From the NCBI GenBank assembly GCA_016284975.1, contig JAEEPV010000319.1, positions 1 through 7,066 of the forward strand: DNA of 7,066 nucleotides, in the 5' to 3' direction. Position 1 is the first letter of the stretch; each line of letters starts with the position of its first letter. A model generated the notes under the pieces. That model saw only the letters and a program-made list of their open reading frames with translations, did not search any database and was not told the DNA's origin. The position numbers were made by a program, and so were the translations under genes. This document shows, piece after piece, positions 6,087 to 7,066 of this stretch. Origin of the DNA: Solobacterium sp. GTDB lineage: Bacteria > Bacillota_I > Bacilli_A > Erysipelotrichales > Erysipelotrichaceae.

Positions 6087-6120
6087 AGTATAACCGGTCT
6101 TTGTGAACTTCGGGTGAACT
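6087..6120 (-). promoter_or_regulatory. Promoter of the two-component/rubrerythrin unit with a PhoB/PhoP-type direct repeat
   Basis: On the minus strand AGTTCAC-CCGA-AGTTCAC occupies 6120-6103: two identical 7-bp repeats whose starts are 11 bp apart, one helical turn. A -10 hexamer TATACT (6092-6087, five of six to consensus) follows after 10 bp, and there is no good -35, as in promoters activated by PhoB/PhoP-type regulators. Viewed as hexamers, TTCACC-N5-TTCACA resembles the Bacillus PhoP half-site pattern. The distal repeat overlaps the Mrp stop codon. A transcript would start near 6080, giving a leader of only about 16 nt with the ribosome binding site near its 5' end. Which regulator binds is inferred; autoregulation by the adjacent gene product is the simplest reading. 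Confidence 0.6.
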
Positions 6121-6961
6121 ATGCAAGTTTTTCTGCCGCATCGGCAGCTGCTTTGATTTCAGGTACATCCAGATCTTCGATCGATCCGTTGTCTCCTGCA
6201 GCCGCATAACCTTCACGCATCGGAATTCTTCCGAGTATCGGAAGATTGTATTTTGCGGCGATCTCATCGAGGTGAGACTCTCCGAAGATGGCAATATGTT
6301 CCCCGCACTTGCCGCATTCGACATAGCTCATGTTTTCAATGATGCCAAGCAGCGGAATACTCATCATGTTTGCCATGTTAATCGCCTTTTCGACGACCAT
6401 TCCGACAAGCTCCTGCGGAGAGGTTACAACAATGATTCCCTCCACCGGAAGAGACTGGAAAACGGTCAGAGGAACATCACTGGTTCCCGGAGGCATGTCC
6501 ACGATCATAAAATCGACATCTTCCCAGAATACTTCCTGATAGAACTGACGGATCACACCGCCTACAATCGGGCCTCTCCAGATAACCGGCTGATCATCGC
6601 TGTCCAGCATCATATTTGCACTGACGACCTGAATACCGGTCTTTGTCTTGGCCGGAAACGCCAGTTCGCCATCTCCATACATCTTTTCTTTAATTCCGAA
6701 TACCTTTGCCATGGACGGACCGGTAATATCGCCGTCCAGTACCGCAGTACGATGCCCTCTGCGCTCCAGTTCCGATGCCAGAAGACTGGTCACAAATGAC
6801 TTACCGACACCGCCCTTTCCGGAAACAACACCAATCACGTGTTTTACCGAACTGCGCGGATGCAGGGAAATCTTTAAATCCTGCGGGTTTGTGCGTTCAC
6901 CGCAGTTGGCACTGCACCCTTCACAGTTGTGATCACAATTGCTTGAATTTACTTCACTCAT
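6119..6961 (-). CDS. mrp: Mrp/NBP35-family iron-sulfur cluster carrier P-loop ATPase
   Basis: A 280-residue cytoplasmic ATPase thought to carry and transfer iron-sulfur clusters to apoproteins. It starts with a cysteine cluster Cys9-x3-Cys13-x2-Cys16-x3-Cys20, then a deviant Walker A motif SGKGGVGKS near residues 47-55 with the signature Lys, the DGDITGPS switch at 76-83, IVDMPPGTSD at 153-162, ENMS at 209-212, and the cluster-bridging CxxC Cys216-Gly-Lys-Cys219. Length and order are normal for bacterial Mrp proteins with an N-terminal Cys extension. Start choice: an upstream in-frame ATG at 6997 would add 12 residues, but AGGAGG (6978-6973) lies 11 nt before the ATG at 6961, and the 6997 ATG overlaps a candidate -10 element, so 6961 is preferred. 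It stands directly upstream of the two-component/rubrerythrin genes with only 54 nt between. Iron-sulfur biogenesis and rubrerythrin are both iron-linked, which makes a shared stress theme plausible but unproven. Confidence 0.95.
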   Translation of the reverse strand: MSEVNSSNCDHNCEGCSANCGERTNPQDLKISLHPRSSVKHVIGVVSGKGGVGKSFVTSLLASELERRGHRTAVLDGDITGPSMAKVFGIKEKMYGDGELAFPAKTKTGIQVVSANMMLDSDDQPVIWRGPIVGGVIRQFYQEVFWEDVDFMIVDMPPGTSDVPLTVFQSLPVEGIIVVTSPQELVGMVVEKAINMANMMSIPLLGIIENMSYVECGKCGEHIAIFGESHLDEIAAKYNLPILGRIPMREGYAAAGDNGSIEDLDVPEIKAAADAAEKLA

Positions 6962-6995
6962 GATTCCGATTACCTCCTGTTTCTCAAACATGCAC

Positions 6996-7004
6996 ATTTT
7001 ATCA
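6996..7004 (-). promoter_or_regulatory. Extended -10 promoter for the mrp gene
   Basis: On the minus strand TGA-TAAAAT (7004-6996) combines a TGn extension with a -10 hexamer matching five of six consensus bases. TGTAAA at a 17-bp spacing (7024-7019) is a poor -35, which an extended -10 can tolerate. Transcription would begin near 6989, leaving a leader of about 28 nt that contains the AGGAGG site of mrp. Confidence 0.5.
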
Positions 7005-7047
7005 AATGAAACTACCCTTTTACAGTATGACGCTCCCCAAACAGCAC

Positions 7048-7066
7048 TTTGTGATAGAATTACAAA
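7048..7066. repeat. Near-perfect inverted repeat at the right edge (possible operator)
   Basis: TTTGTGAT-AGA-ATTACAAA is a 19-bp inverted repeat with arms of 8 bp (one mismatch) and a 3-bp centre, located upstream of the mrp promoter at the window edge. The plus strand within it also reads TGATAGAAT, an extended -10-like string, so a divergent gene beyond 7066 could start here. The layout resembles regulator operators, but it does not match Rex (4-bp centre), Zur, Fur or PerR consensus patterns well. Function is not established. Confidence 0.3.

Noticed and set aside
6962..6997. 12-residue N-terminal extension of Mrp from the ATG at 6997
   Set aside because: The AGGAGG site falls inside this extension and points to the ATG at 6961, and the 6997 ATG overlaps a candidate -10 element.
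1..7066. CRISPR arrays, tRNA/rRNA genes, riboswitches, insertion sequence ends
   Set aside because: No repeated-spacer pattern, no cloverleaf-like or rRNA sequence, no long conserved leader (all intergenic gaps are about 110 bases or less), and no terminal inverted repeats with a transposase were seen.

Overview
The window looks like a chromosomal stretch of a low-to-mid GC Bacillota bacterium, probably an anaerobic gut-type Clostridia or Erysipelotrichia relative. The reasons are strong AGGAGG-type ribosome binding sites, a rubrerythrin, a clostridial-style Mrp with an N-terminal cysteine cluster, a small TSCPD protein and an Rpn/PD-(D/E)XK transposase-family gene. The exact lineage is an inference. 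All ten genes lie on the minus strand, so transcription runs from high to low coordinates, and packing is tight with several start/stop overlaps.

Right part (7066 to 6119): a short promoter region with an extended -10 element, then an Mrp/NBP35-family iron-sulfur carrier ATPase. The true Mrp start is 6961, set by an AGGAGG site. Next comes a small gap (6118-6065) holding a well-placed -10 and a 7-bp direct repeat at 11-bp periodicity, the layout bound by PhoB/PhoP-type regulators.

Middle (6064 to 3133): a four-gene unit made of an OmpR/PhoB-family response regulator, its sensor histidine kinase (TTG start, 23-nt overlap, collagen-like Gly-X-Y stretch in the extracellular domain), a rubrerythrin 17 nt downstream, and a TSCPD-domain protein 7 nt after that. 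A strong intrinsic terminator (3126-3092) closes the unit. The reading is an autoregulated signalling system driving a peroxide/iron protection gene, with a cysteine-rich small protein of unknown role.

Left part (3055 to about 265): a second unit made of lspA (signal peptidase II), an RluD-type pseudouridine synthase, a rhomboid protease and a dCMP deaminase, each joined by 0-4 nt overlaps or gaps, with a terminator after the last gene. Beyond it, an Rpn-type nuclease gene begins and runs off the left edge.

Most of the window is ordinary housekeeping. The parts most worth a second look are the direct-repeat operator in front of the response regulator, the regulator-kinase-rubrerythrin-TSCPD operon, and the collagen-like insert in the kinase sensor domain. 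No tRNA, rRNA, CRISPR array, insertion sequence or att site was seen. No gene-free stretch exceeds about 110 bases.
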